Source of the DNA: Muricea muricata
Lineage: Eukaryota; Cnidaria; Anthozoa; Malacalcyonacea; Plexauridae
Length of the DNA stretch: 64,000 nt
Reading direction: 5' to 3'
Assembly (NCBI GenBank): GCA_963855995.1
Contig: OY979723.1
Span: 10,173,013-10,237,012 of the forward strand
Shown piece after piece: positions 49,501 to 57,700 of the stretch. The notes under the pieces are model-generated. The model saw nothing but the letters and a program-made list of their open reading frames with translations. It did no database searches and had not been told where the DNA came from. A program made the translations under genes and the position numbers. How positions within the stretch are numbered: position 1 is the stretch's first letter; every line of letters starts with the position of its first letter.

Positions 49501-51423
49501 CATTTTAATTGGAGTGGAAGTTTCACCTCTTAAACTCTTATAGTAATGTTGCTAAAGCAAGGTATATGTTGAATTTTTCATCATTTTACGTTGAAATCAG
49601 GCGTCTGCAGTCGTTAATGCCATATGATGAGTACGCAGCGTTATGTGAACAAACCGAACATGACCAACAATCCTTTCAGGTAAGGTTTGTCCTCCCCCAT
49701 GTCACCCTGATCTTAATCCCCATTTCTCACCTCGCCTGTTTTCCTTTTAGAGTGAGACTCCGAGAAGTGTGAATAGCAGTTTTGTTTCGGAAGAAGAAAC
49801 TCCAAGTAAGAAAGAGAGTGTAATTTTTGATGTAAATTAGTAATATTTGATTTGTTAACATAATGATGTTACAAAATAAAGTAGTAATATGGAATACACA
49901 ATCTTGCAACATAGCTTCTTGATTTAAATGTTTCTTAGTTAGGGCCTGTTCAAACGGATGCAACATTGTTGGACCAACAACACGCAACAATGTTGAAGCA
50001 CGTTAATAAAGCGCTTCCTTGGCGTATTGCTTGACATTCCAAGGCAATCTATTGTTGTTGAGAACTTTTACCTTAAAATAACTGAGATTGATATAGCACA
50101 AAGCACTATTTGAAAAGTGTTGGATGACGTTGGTCCAACAATGTTGCATCCGTTTGAACAGGCCCTTATAGTATAAGTTACGTAAATTGTGTCATGGCGA
50201 TAAAGTTAGCAATAATGCTATTTTGTGGAAAATTCCACCATAGCGTTGTCATAGCGTAGTTAATGAAAACACTATAATACAAAGGTAGGTTTATGCAAAA
50301 AAATATATGGGTCTTATTTCGTCTCCCATGACTGTATTGTATTTACTTCATGTATTTACTAGCGACATAAGCATAAGCAACTGCATGACAAATGTAAGTT
50401 TTCGTCGATCAGGTTTACCGAGAAAAACCAGAAAGAATTTAATTTTCTTTGAACTTCAACAATAGCTTGTACTCGTAGTATTGTGCTTGTGTTGATGTTT
50501 ATTACGCACACTTCAATGCATTTCTTGGTTGTGACTTTTGTTTGAGCTTTTCTTGTGCTTATTATATGTTGCTAGTGAGGACCTGACTATAATAGGCACA
50601 TACGTGCATTGTAATTTTTATGCTTACATTGTATTTCATCGCAATCATTCTTTTATATTTGCAGCATTTGGTGAGTTGGTTTTACAAGAGAAGAAAGATG
50701 TACGTGAGATGAAACGAAGGTTAATGGCGATCGAAGAACAGTTACAACATTTTCAAAGTGAAGACCATGATGAGGTAATTTAAAAAAACTAGTCCGGCAG
50801 GAACTGGAGAACAAAATCACTGAAAACGGACTCTATCGGGGAACAAGTCTAGCCATTTCGCCATTTTCGGGAACTGTCACTTCTTCCGACTACTCATGTC
50901 AATCAACGATCCAGTACAATTAAAGCGTGCAATCACATGTAATACTGATGATAGACCGTGTTTCGTATCAAGTTATTCCACTAGAGTACCATTAATTAGC
51001 AAGTGTTATTTAAAATTTGAATTTGAGTAAAAGGTTTAACGGCAAGAAAATCAACTACAAAATTCAACCAGTCATCTTGACCAGCGTTATTTAAACTTAA
51101 CCGGTCAAATCAAATATTTACATGTGGCCTCTCATTGACCGGCGTCCGGCCAATTTTTTTTAGCCCTGCTTTAACCTTAAATGCATCATGCTAAAAGTTT
51201 AGTGCCAATTCCTTTTTAAAGTCATTTCTGCTCATTTTTCCAGGGTATTCTCTCGGAATTCTTACTACGACAACTACTGAACGATAGTTCACGTACCACC
51301 TCACAAGCTACCACAATATTAGACAGCGTAACATCAAGCTCGTTGAACTGTGATACCGCATCCAGTTTTGATAAAAGTTCAGTGATCTCAAGCGTCTCAT
51401 CAACTCCGACTGCAGAACAATGA
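37521..51423 (+). CDS. FSIP1: Fibrous sheath-interacting protein 1, 13 exons
   Basis: Exons: 37521-37543, 37696-37756, 45163-45361, 45863-46056, 46529-46682, 46929-47072, about 47188-47354, 48442-48537, 49050-49135, 49601-49679, 49751-49805, 50665-50774, 51244-51423. They total 1548 nt, or about 515 aa. The first two tiny exons give MEIVSEGSLESISRPASTSK, resembling the family start MDIIKGNLDGISKPAS. Later family landmarks are RIKKLDNILSEKVK, a charged helix (QQRLEQERLWREELDLLEK), DFIKRNILLAADASNVVAMT and EEKKRLEEILSDLGDLMEE. A C-terminal helix, EMKRRLMAIEEQLQHF, and a Ser-rich tail follow. FSIP1 is a coiled-coil protein of the sperm flagellar fibrous sheath in mammals. Its role in an invertebrate is unknown but likely ciliary or flagellar. 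The exon 7 acceptor is uncertain (47167 also keeps frame). Intron 2 is 7.4 kb and full of repeats. Confidence 0.88.
37799..38012 (+). repeat. Direct repeat pair in FSIP1 intron 2
   Basis: A block of about 52 bp containing CCTATTTTCATGCATTTTCT and GTCCAGAATTAGCATTTT occurs at about 37799-37855 and again at 37957-38012. The spacer is unrelated. Confidence 0.75.
38184..38230 (+). repeat. Short degenerate TTAGGG-type run
   Basis: GGTTAGGATTAGGGTTTGGG is followed by TTAGGGCTTGGATTAGGGCT. It is an imperfect interstitial telomere-like tract about 47 bp long. Confidence 0.6.
38501..38713. repeat. Inverted repeat of about 85-bp arms adjoining the LINE
   Basis: The left arm holds TTTTGTCTAACGTCTCGGTA and CAGAAACCATTTTCAA; the right arm has TTGAAAATGGTTTCTG-like and GATACCGAAACGTTAGACAA sequence. 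The arms are separated by about 40 bp and end directly at the 5' limit of the LINE remnant. Confidence 0.8.
38714..40990 (+). mobile_element. Broken, 5'-truncated non-LTR retrotransposon (CR1/Jockey-like LINE)
   Basis: A reverse-transcriptase-bearing LINE lies in FSIP1 intron 2, in the same orientation as the gene. Open pieces are 38716-39375 (basic linker before the RT), 39555-40034 (RT fingers and palm, with FIDLKKAFDTIDHA and CGVPQGSNLGPLLF), 39971-40246 (palm with FADDTN, the catalytic Asp pair, in another frame) and 40425-40727 (thumb/C-terminal region with the typical GYNLRN motif). A stop after 39375, frame changes near 39500 and 39940, a stop at about 40244 and another break near 40345 show that it is dead. 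The endonuclease domain is missing at the 5' side. The 3' end carries a short (TTGA)n tail at about 40970-40990, as in CR1/L2-type elements. I leave the sequence in its broken state. Confidence 0.9.
41960..44730. repeat. Satellite-like tandem repeats, period about 360 bp, in FSIP1 intron 2
   Basis: Two related unit types alternate. Type A is marked by GGAGTTCTGGAAATGCATTA at about 42391, 42757 and 43117 (spacing 366 and 360 bp), with TGTGCTACATGTCTTGATTC and GAATTGTACCTGAAATTTC. Type B is marked by CATATTGCATCAATATCATG and CTAAGTTTGTGCCAGTG at about 41985, 43650, 44000 and 44635. Both share the end block TGAAAATTTGCAA or GACGGAATTCATTGAAACTT. One unit is split by a MITE at 44110-44351. Small ORFs in the array share peptides because of the repetition and are not genes. 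Confidence 0.85.
44110..44351. repeat. MITE with GGGCCTGTTGTTCAAAG termini inside the satellite
   Basis: The termini GGGCCTGTTGTTCAAAG and CTTTTGAGCAACTGGCCC are inverse, with inner CTGGGTTAGCACTAG and TTAACCCAGGGTTAAGC. The neighbouring satellite copy near 42092-42110 is uninterrupted (GCAAGTGTTGACGCTTGGTT), so it serves as an empty-site reference for the insertion. Confidence 0.82.
47435..47786. repeat. Harbinger-type MITE with TTA target duplication
   Basis: The arms AGGCCTATCCACAGGATGCG and CGTATCGTGTAGATAGGCCT are inverse, with an inner TTTGTCGCATACAATTCTTAC pair. TTA flanks both sides (47432-47434 and 47787-47789). It is in FSIP1 intron 7. Confidence 0.88.
47936..48275. repeat. CAAGTTG-family repeat, most complete copy
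   Basis: It runs from GGGACAACTTGCAGCAAG through GATATCTGGATGCGTTCGCA, CTTGATGCAAGTTGC and GAAGCCAACATGCTTGATGC to AAGTCTGTGGCGTTACTGGC. It serves as the reference for the split copy at 14497-15275. It is in FSIP1 intron 7. Confidence 0.75.
48551..48762 (+). repeat. Pentanucleotide array (TGTGA)n, about 42 copies, with decayed flank
   Basis: It is a pure TGTGA run of 212 bp starting 13 nt after the splice junction of FSIP1 exon 8 (ends 48537). From 48763 to about 49018 it degrades into irregular GTTGT and GTGTTGT sequence that gives spurious Cys/Val-rich ORFs. Confidence 0.97.
49160..49420. repeat. GAGAGTTGA-type tandem repeat in FSIP1 intron 9
   Basis: The blocks TGATGAGAGTTGATAAAAGT, GGGAGTTTGTATGAGAC, GAGAGTTGACAAGTGAGAGT and CCCGGAAAACGAAAACAAGA recur loosely. 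The reverse complement of the same vocabulary (CTCTCATCAACTCTC) fills 62880-63600. Confidence 0.65.
49942..50165. repeat. Harbinger-type MITE, GGGCCTGTTCAAACG family, TTA target duplication
   Basis: The arms GGGCCTGTTCAAACGGATGC and GCATCCGTTTGAACAGGCCC are perfect inverses; AACATTGTTGGACCAAC continues the pairing. TTA occurs on both flanks (49939-49941, 50166-50168). A cousin is at 56191-56384. It is in FSIP1 intron 11. Confidence 0.9.
50359..50575. repeat. CTAGCGACATAAGCATAAGC-type foldback element
   Basis: The left end CTAGCGACATAAGCATAAGC is inverse to the right end TGTGCTTATTATATGTTGCTAG. A related element at 53636-53849 shares both ends and internal TACACTCGTAG or TACTCGTAG blocks. It is in FSIP1 intron 11. 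Confidence 0.75.
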
Positions 51424-51468
51424 TGTACTGCAGTGCGCTGGTCACGTACGTTTATGCTTGAGACATTA

Positions 51469-51879
51469 GGGCCATTTATACGAGCGAAAATAAGCCGCGG
51501 CTTAAATAGGCCGCGGCTTAAATAAGTCGCAAACGTCTGTATAAACGTACAATTTCTTTGCGACTAAAATAAGCCCCGGCTAATCTTAGCCCAGAGTTCG
51601 GGCCTCGTCTTAAATTGGCCGCGGCCAATTTTAGGCGGGAAAACCTCGTATAAACGCTTCGTTCGCGACCAAGGCAAGTCCAAAGTAAAATTAGCCTGAA
51701 CATAGACCTACGTTTCGCCGCCTGTCAATTCGAAACGTAGGTCTGTGTTCAGGCTACGTTATAGTCTATTTATACGAGTGTTTTGGGCTATTTTAATAAA
51801 TTTAGTGAAAATGGCGTATAAAAGGCTGTGTTCTCGACTTATTTAAGCTGCGGCTTATTTTCGCTCGTATAAATGGCCC
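51469..51879. repeat. GGGCCATTTATACGAGCG MITE, copy 2, with an inner hairpin insertion
   Basis: It has the same ends and CCGCGG-bearing body as 14591-15034. At 51692-51755 it carries a 64-nt palindrome (AGCCTGAACATAGACCTACG paired with CGTAGGTCTGTGTTCAGGCT) that copy 1 lacks. It lies about 45 bp after the FSIP1 stop. Confidence 0.88.
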
Positions 51880-52972
51880 TATTATGAACCATAATGCATT
51901 GCCAACAATATTTTACGTTCTGCAGTTCCTTTCACAATAACTGTCGTCCTTTTCGAAGCCACAAAAATTACTTCTGGCTGACAACTTAAACTAGAGCTGG
52001 TGGATTATCTGAACAAATAAGCCATATCGTCATTAAGCCTAGTTTCCATTTGGGCGTAAGTGTCGTAGCAAAGTCACTCTCGACGATGTGATAAAGTTTA
52101 GATCTTTGTTTTCTTTTGTGGGCTGTATTCAAATTAGTCATAATTATGTGTAGATGGGCGTGCGTATTCTATCACATCAGTCACTTTTGATGTATAGACA
52201 AATTTGGCTAACGTTTGTTTATACCCAATCCACATTATAAGATCACTCACATGCCTACTTACTATTATATTAGCTTGCGGCAGCGTAACGGAGAACAAAA
52301 GTAACTGCGCATTTAAAAGTATGGGTATGAGTGAATAACTCGTATTCATCACTCATATGCCTGGTTACTTTTGTCCTAACGTACTCTTCCGCAAACGAGA
52401 ACAATGGTATCCAACCATGTGAATAATCCAAAGTTGGGATATGGATGGCAACGGAAAAACATTGTTAGCCAAGTTTGTCTATTCACGACATTCACGACTT
52501 AAATGGAAACAAAGGTTTTAGTGTCGTCAAGAACACAAAAGGCAAGAACATGCAGGTGACCTGCCAACCACGACAAACCAACGCACCATTGCAGTGTGGT
52601 TGATAATGCCTACTTAATATACGCGAACGCAAACTGAGGCGCGAGATGGGTGCTTCTGTTTTGCATGAGCCCAAAAACAAACTGGTCAGTGCGTGCTCAC
52701 GTAAGAATAAAGGAAAATTACGGAAACGTTCTGGAGCTTCTGCGTAGGCGCTACACGAAGCACTCGAAATGAAATCGTTACTGATAGAAGCACTTCCGTA
52801 GATGGTAGTCTTGGAAACAATGCCCATACATGTATCAAAGAATCTTTTGACGCCTTCTTGACATCATTTCCGCCACTTAGGCTTACAAAAACAACATTGC
52901 AACATCAGAAATTTATAATGCATCTGGTACACAATACAAAACCATAACACGAAATCCCGTTTACCATTCGAA
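51880..52972. other. Intergenic region upstream of the penta-EF-hand gene
   Basis: About 1.1 kb without a recognisable coding segment. It should include the 5' UTR and promoter of the gene starting at 52973. Weak inverted motifs (CACTCATATGCCTGGTTACT and AAGTAACTGCGC) suggest an old repeat near 52250-52380. Confidence 0.4.
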
Positions 52973-53581
52973 ATGTCGTACAATTACTCCGATTTAAAAA
53001 TCATCCCCGAGTGCCAACGCCGACGTAGTTACAGAGTACGTGTCGAGAACAAAGACCAAATAATTCTTCAAATTTTTGAGAAAGTCGCTGGCGATGACGG
53101 GGTCATTGACGCTTTTGAGCTGCAGAACTTACTCCAGACATGTTTCCGTCGCGAACTAGGAGAGTACAAGTTTAATTTGGAGACCTGTCGAAGTTTACTG
53201 CTGTTGTATGATACAGACGGTAGTTTTTGCGTGGAATTTGAAGAGTTTTATAAACTTTGGAAAGACTTGAAGGTTTGGTATGGTATATTTAAGAAATATG
53301 ACGCGGACAAAAGTTTTGACATGAATGTGAAGGAACTGAACATGGCATTGAGACAGGTACCTGATTTTAACATCTCTCAGAAAACGATCGATATCTACAT
53401 TCGAAGATTTGCGAACAAGAATGGGAACGTGGACTTGGATGATTTTCTACAAATCATAGCACGGACAAAATGTTTGGTAAGGTCATTTGAAAGGCAAATC
53501 ACGAAGAGCACGAGTCTCGGTAAAAACCCCCAAGTGAGGTTCGGCCTAGAGGCGTACCTACAAGCAGTTCTTGTAAGTTAA
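52973..53581 (+). CDS. Penta-EF-hand (calpain-type) calcium-binding protein, intronless
   Basis: A 202-aa open frame equivalent to the penta-EF-hand domain of calpains or the calpain small subunit. EF1 is at about residues 39-50 (AGDDGVIDAFEL, the unusual calpain-type first hand, compare AGEDAEISAFEL). EF2 has the canonical loop DTDGSFCVEFEE (80-91), EF3 has DADKSFDMNVKE (110-121), and EF4 has the degenerate NKNGNVDLDDF (147 on). The fifth hand region ends FGLEAYLQAVLVS. The segment LETCRSLLLLYDTDGS parallels the calpain IETCKIMVDMLDSDGS region. No protease core or C2L domain lies upstream in the window, so this looks like a free-standing PEF protein, perhaps a retrocopy. The final codons CTT GTA AGT TAA resemble a splice donor, so an extra 3' exon cannot be excluded. 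Ca2+ binding is likely through EF2 and EF3. Confidence 0.82.
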   Translation: MSYNYSDLKIIPECQRRRSYRVRVENKDQIILQIFEKVAGDDGVIDAFELQNLLQTCFRRELGEYKFNLETCRSLLLLYDTDGSFCVEFEEFYKLWKDLKVWYGIFKKYDADKSFDMNVKELNMALRQVPDFNISQKTIDIYIRRFANKNGNVDLDDFLQIIARTKCLVRSFERQITKSTSLGKNPQVRFGLEAYLQAVLVS

Positions 53582-53635
53582 TTAGGTCATGTCAAAACTC
53601 GATTTAGAAGGAGACCCAAATTTTACTTGTAAAGC

Positions 53636-53849
53636 CTCGCTAGCGACGTGAGCAAAAAGCACCATAAATAAGGGTACGTTTTTCTCAGAGATTTGCGAAG
53701 ACAAAGCATTCACAATTCATATCGAATTTGTTTTTGTTCTACCGTAGCTTACACTCGTAGTTTCTGCTTGTGCTTATATGGCACACTTTACTGTATTTCT
53801 TGGTTTCGTCCTATATTTTGGCTTGGGCTTGTTCTTATGTCGCTAGTGC
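53636..53849. repeat. CTAGCGAC-type foldback element, second copy
   Basis: The left end CTCGCTAGCGACGTGAGCAA and right end GCTTGTTCTTATGTCGCTAG are inverse. Internal AGCTTACACTCGTAGTTTCT matches the copy at 50359-50575. It lies 55 bp after the PEF stop. Confidence 0.7.
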
Positions 53850-54333
53850 GATCAGCAACAGGAAAACTAGAACATTACTTGAAATGTAAAAAAAAAAGGT
53901 TACACGAATTTAATCACTCTCCTCTTAAAAAATTACTCGACAACTATTCAGTCCGCTGTTTTATAATTGTTAACAAAAATACAAATTTTCATAATGCGGA
54001 TATTCATTGCAATTGAATAAAAATGAATGATTTTGCGTCAATTCTGATGTATGAACTACCGTAATTTAAATGTAATCAACATAATTTAAATACTCTTCAA
54101 TTTACATATATTATCAGGGTTTTTTAAGGGAATTTTTAGCATTGTAAAATGACCCCTAAAACTTAATCTTCATTTGAGTTTTGAGACTCAATCTTACATC
54201 AAAGAGCTCAGCGCAGTTGAAATTAAGTTGAAATAACAACTACGCATCATAGTGATAATTGTATACAATGACCAGTACTTTCTCTTTTATTTCAAATAAT
54301 ATCCGTGTCTCAACTATGTTTGGGAGGCAGCCA

Positions 54334-54638
54334 CTTCAGACCATTGATATAGATAGTATGACTGGATGGTGCATCCTAATACAAAAGCCAAATAGATTGA
54401 AGCCGGAAACACGTCATATTTTGAGATCGGCGGTCATGTTGAATGGCCCCACACAAGGAGTGAATCAACTTAGTTTCTTTTAGAAAACTGACTTTTCGGA
54501 AGCTTTTGCCTTCAAATGTAAAACTTTTGTTTTAAAACGAAATCTATACATCCATGTTCAAGTGGAGCCATCCAACATGGCCGCAAGTCTAAAAATGTGA
54601 CGTACTTCCGGCTTCAATACATGTCAATGGTTCAGACC
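54334..54638. repeat. Foldback element with TTCAGACCATTGATAT and ATGTCAATGGTTCAGA ends
   Basis: The outer ends are inverse. An inner pair is GATTGAAGCCGGAAACACG with CGTACTTCCGGCTTCAAT, and GTCATGTTGAATGGC with CCATCCAACATGGC. It is in the convergent gap between the PEF and DUF229 genes. The rest of 53850-54734 shows no gene. Confidence 0.78.
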
Positions 54639-54734
54639 CGTTGACGTTCACCAAATACTTAATCTTCTCGGCAAAAAACGGAGCCAAGGGAAACCCTGAT
54701 AGAAAGCCTGATTAATTACTTCGTTTCAAGTTTA

Positions 54735-57700
54735 CTACGAAGGACTCGCCTTGTGACAAAAACAAATCTCTCTTAGTAATGGATGTGTCGTCCTGATACA
54801 ATCTGACTGATCGTTGTACGCGTTCACTCTGCTCAACTGCTGGTTCACCTTCGGAATACCGCTGATCAATTGCACTGTAGATTCATAGAGTCCGTTATTC
54901 GGCGATGTCTCCAACTGAAGCTGATACATGCATCCACCTAGGCGGCAGAAAATAATGAACAAATGACGCCCAAGTATACAGTGTGTCACAGAAAAAATGT
55001 CAGAAAAAAATCGAATATTATTATGTTGTCTAGCATTGCTGTTAATTTGAAAAACCTTCATCAACGCATTACAGAAATATTGTCTTTTGATTTAACGCAT
55101 GAACTTCTCAATTACCAATCAAAATGCCAGGGTTGGAAAAAATATTTTCCTTTCTGGGACCATAGATCCGATATAAAAATATTTCTGCAAACTGAAATTG
55201 CTTGTGCAAAAAAAACAACAATCAGTTTTAGCCGCTATTTAGCCAAATAAAATTAATTTTTGATAATCATTCGAAAATGTTTTATGCAGTTATATTAGCT
55301 CTCGATCTCTCATGATCAAGCTGTCTAATTATATAAGAGATGTTCAGATGATTTTGTTTGATGTTTCCAATTCAGAATTTCATCATGTAAATTTTCTCCT
55401 TACATTGCACTAGCAGAAACTTTCTGCTTTCAACTGATGCAGAGACTAGTACAGTACAATGTAGAATATTGTCAGGAAACTTGTGTACAAATCCATTTTT
55501 TATCAAAATTTGTTTCGCCTAAAATGTTTTATAAATGTGAACTTGAAACATTTTCTGGGAACCCCAAAATTTTCTGAGACCAATGGTCCCGTGGTCCGAT
55601 ACATTTTCCACCCCTGCAAAATTCAGCAGCCAACCTGTGATTGCGGCCAAATGAAAATCAATGTTTAATCCTCATTCGACACCTGCACCATTCTCAGTAG
55701 TGAATTGAGCACAAGCCATGTTGGTACAAAAAGAAATAGCTGCATTTTAAGGGTAACTTTTTCCAAAATGGAATTCTTGATCTGCAGAGTTTATGGTGGG
55801 ATCCTTCGATCAATATTTACCTTTCAAAACCTTAGTCATAACATAACTTCTGTCCTCATAAAGGCCTTCCTCTTCGTCACCTTTAGACGTTATCAGAAGC
55901 GCCGACACAACTCGCTTTAGCTGTAGTTTGGCACATTTCGCATCGACGCCATTCTCAGTCAGTCTCTCGTTCATCATTTCCACAACAGCTTGTGCACTAT
56001 TTTGGACGTCTTCGTTATCCACCTGCAAGTAAAAAAAATACGGGATCACACTATAAAAGTTTCTGAGCGCAAGTCAGAAGCCGGTGACAGCACTATTCAC
56101 CTGACTGCCACAGAAAAGTGAAGTTTAATATGGGTTTTACCAGTTACTGGACATGTTTGAGAAAATCACTACCGGTGGATAGCGCTATTAAGGCCTGTTC
56201 AAACGAAGCCAACATGTTGGTCCAACATCACCCATCATTGTTGGATGCAACATGTTGGTCTCGTTTGAACACCACGTTGGAAGATGTAGCCTTAATTTTA
56301 AGCTTGGTTAAAATTTCGTCCGACATCATGCAACATTGTTGGGCCAACAATGTTGCATAATGTTGGCTTCGTTTGAACAGGCCTTTATTTAACCTTTCGT
56401 GCAACCAGTAAAGCTGTGCAACAAGTTTTCCAGGTAAATTTAAATCGCCGATTTAGTTGCCTAAAAGATTTCTCAGAAATCCTTCAAAACGTTGAATTTA
56501 CTCGGTTTTACGCAACATTCCTACAACAGAAACTTTGCTACCTTAACCTCGCTCCAGTCGACACACGGGCAGAAGTGAAAGGGTATCCCAGCCTGAGCGC
56601 AGGTTCTCCATCCTATGTCAGTGAACATGCTTCTTCCGTAAGGCAGACCTTCGGGTTTCTTGGGATACGATAACAGATGTTGAAAAGTCGCGTGAAGGTC
56701 GAACGGAGTCGTCAAAACCTCGGTGTTCCTTTTCAAATTCTGGTATAGTTCCGGATACGTTTTCTCAAACCATGGTGGAAACGTCATGGATAGGAATGGC
56801 AGTCTTTCTTCCATGCGACCCAATATGGTCTCGCGGACAAAACCATAGCGGAGACCGTGATCGCCGAACAGTACCAAAATGGTGTCGTTGAAAAATCCCC
56901 GTTCCTTGAAATACTTTAGGAAACTTAACAATTCGTCTTCGACTAATGATATAAAATTAAAATCTTCGTGATGACAAAAGTCGGAATTCATATGAAAACC
57001 GAATTTTAACTGTTTAGGGTATGCGTTCAAGAAACTCTTAATGCTCTTTAGGCTAACATTGTATATCGCCTCAGTACCCAGACAATGGCCTTTGATGTAG
57101 CTAACACCGCTGATCATTTTTTGGTACATCGACGTGAGTTTTTCCAATGCTGCGTACCAGATTGGTAGTATGTAATGGTCTATTGGTGGTTTACAGAAGC
57201 CTTCAAGGCGGGTAGTGATCGCTCCGTTGAACACTTCGTCCTCGTTGTAATATGTCGCGTAGCCATGAGCCCCCATGTCCTTGAATATCCATGGCCAGCG
57301 GTCTAGACATTGCGCAGAAAACCTCCTATATTAAGTAAATAGAGGATGAAGAGGGATATCAAGGAATGCTGAGCGTAATTTGAAATTGCATTGCTGAAGG
57401 CGCGAGTCATCGAGAGGGTTCCGAGGGATGGACCCCAGGAAATTTTGAAAGCTGCAATGTTGGAAATAGGATTTCCTGTGATTTGGACACCGAATTTGAC
57501 AAATATGGAATCGTCTAGTTAAAATCTGGAATCCAGTGGTAGGACTCCAGAATCAACCAGTTAAAATCCGGAATTCAGTGGTATGAATCAAGAGTCAACT
57601 AGTTAAAATCCGGAATTCAATGACATAAATCCAGAATCCACGAGGGAAAATCTGGAATTCATTGGTAAGAATTGAGAATCCAGCAGTAAAAATCTGGAAT

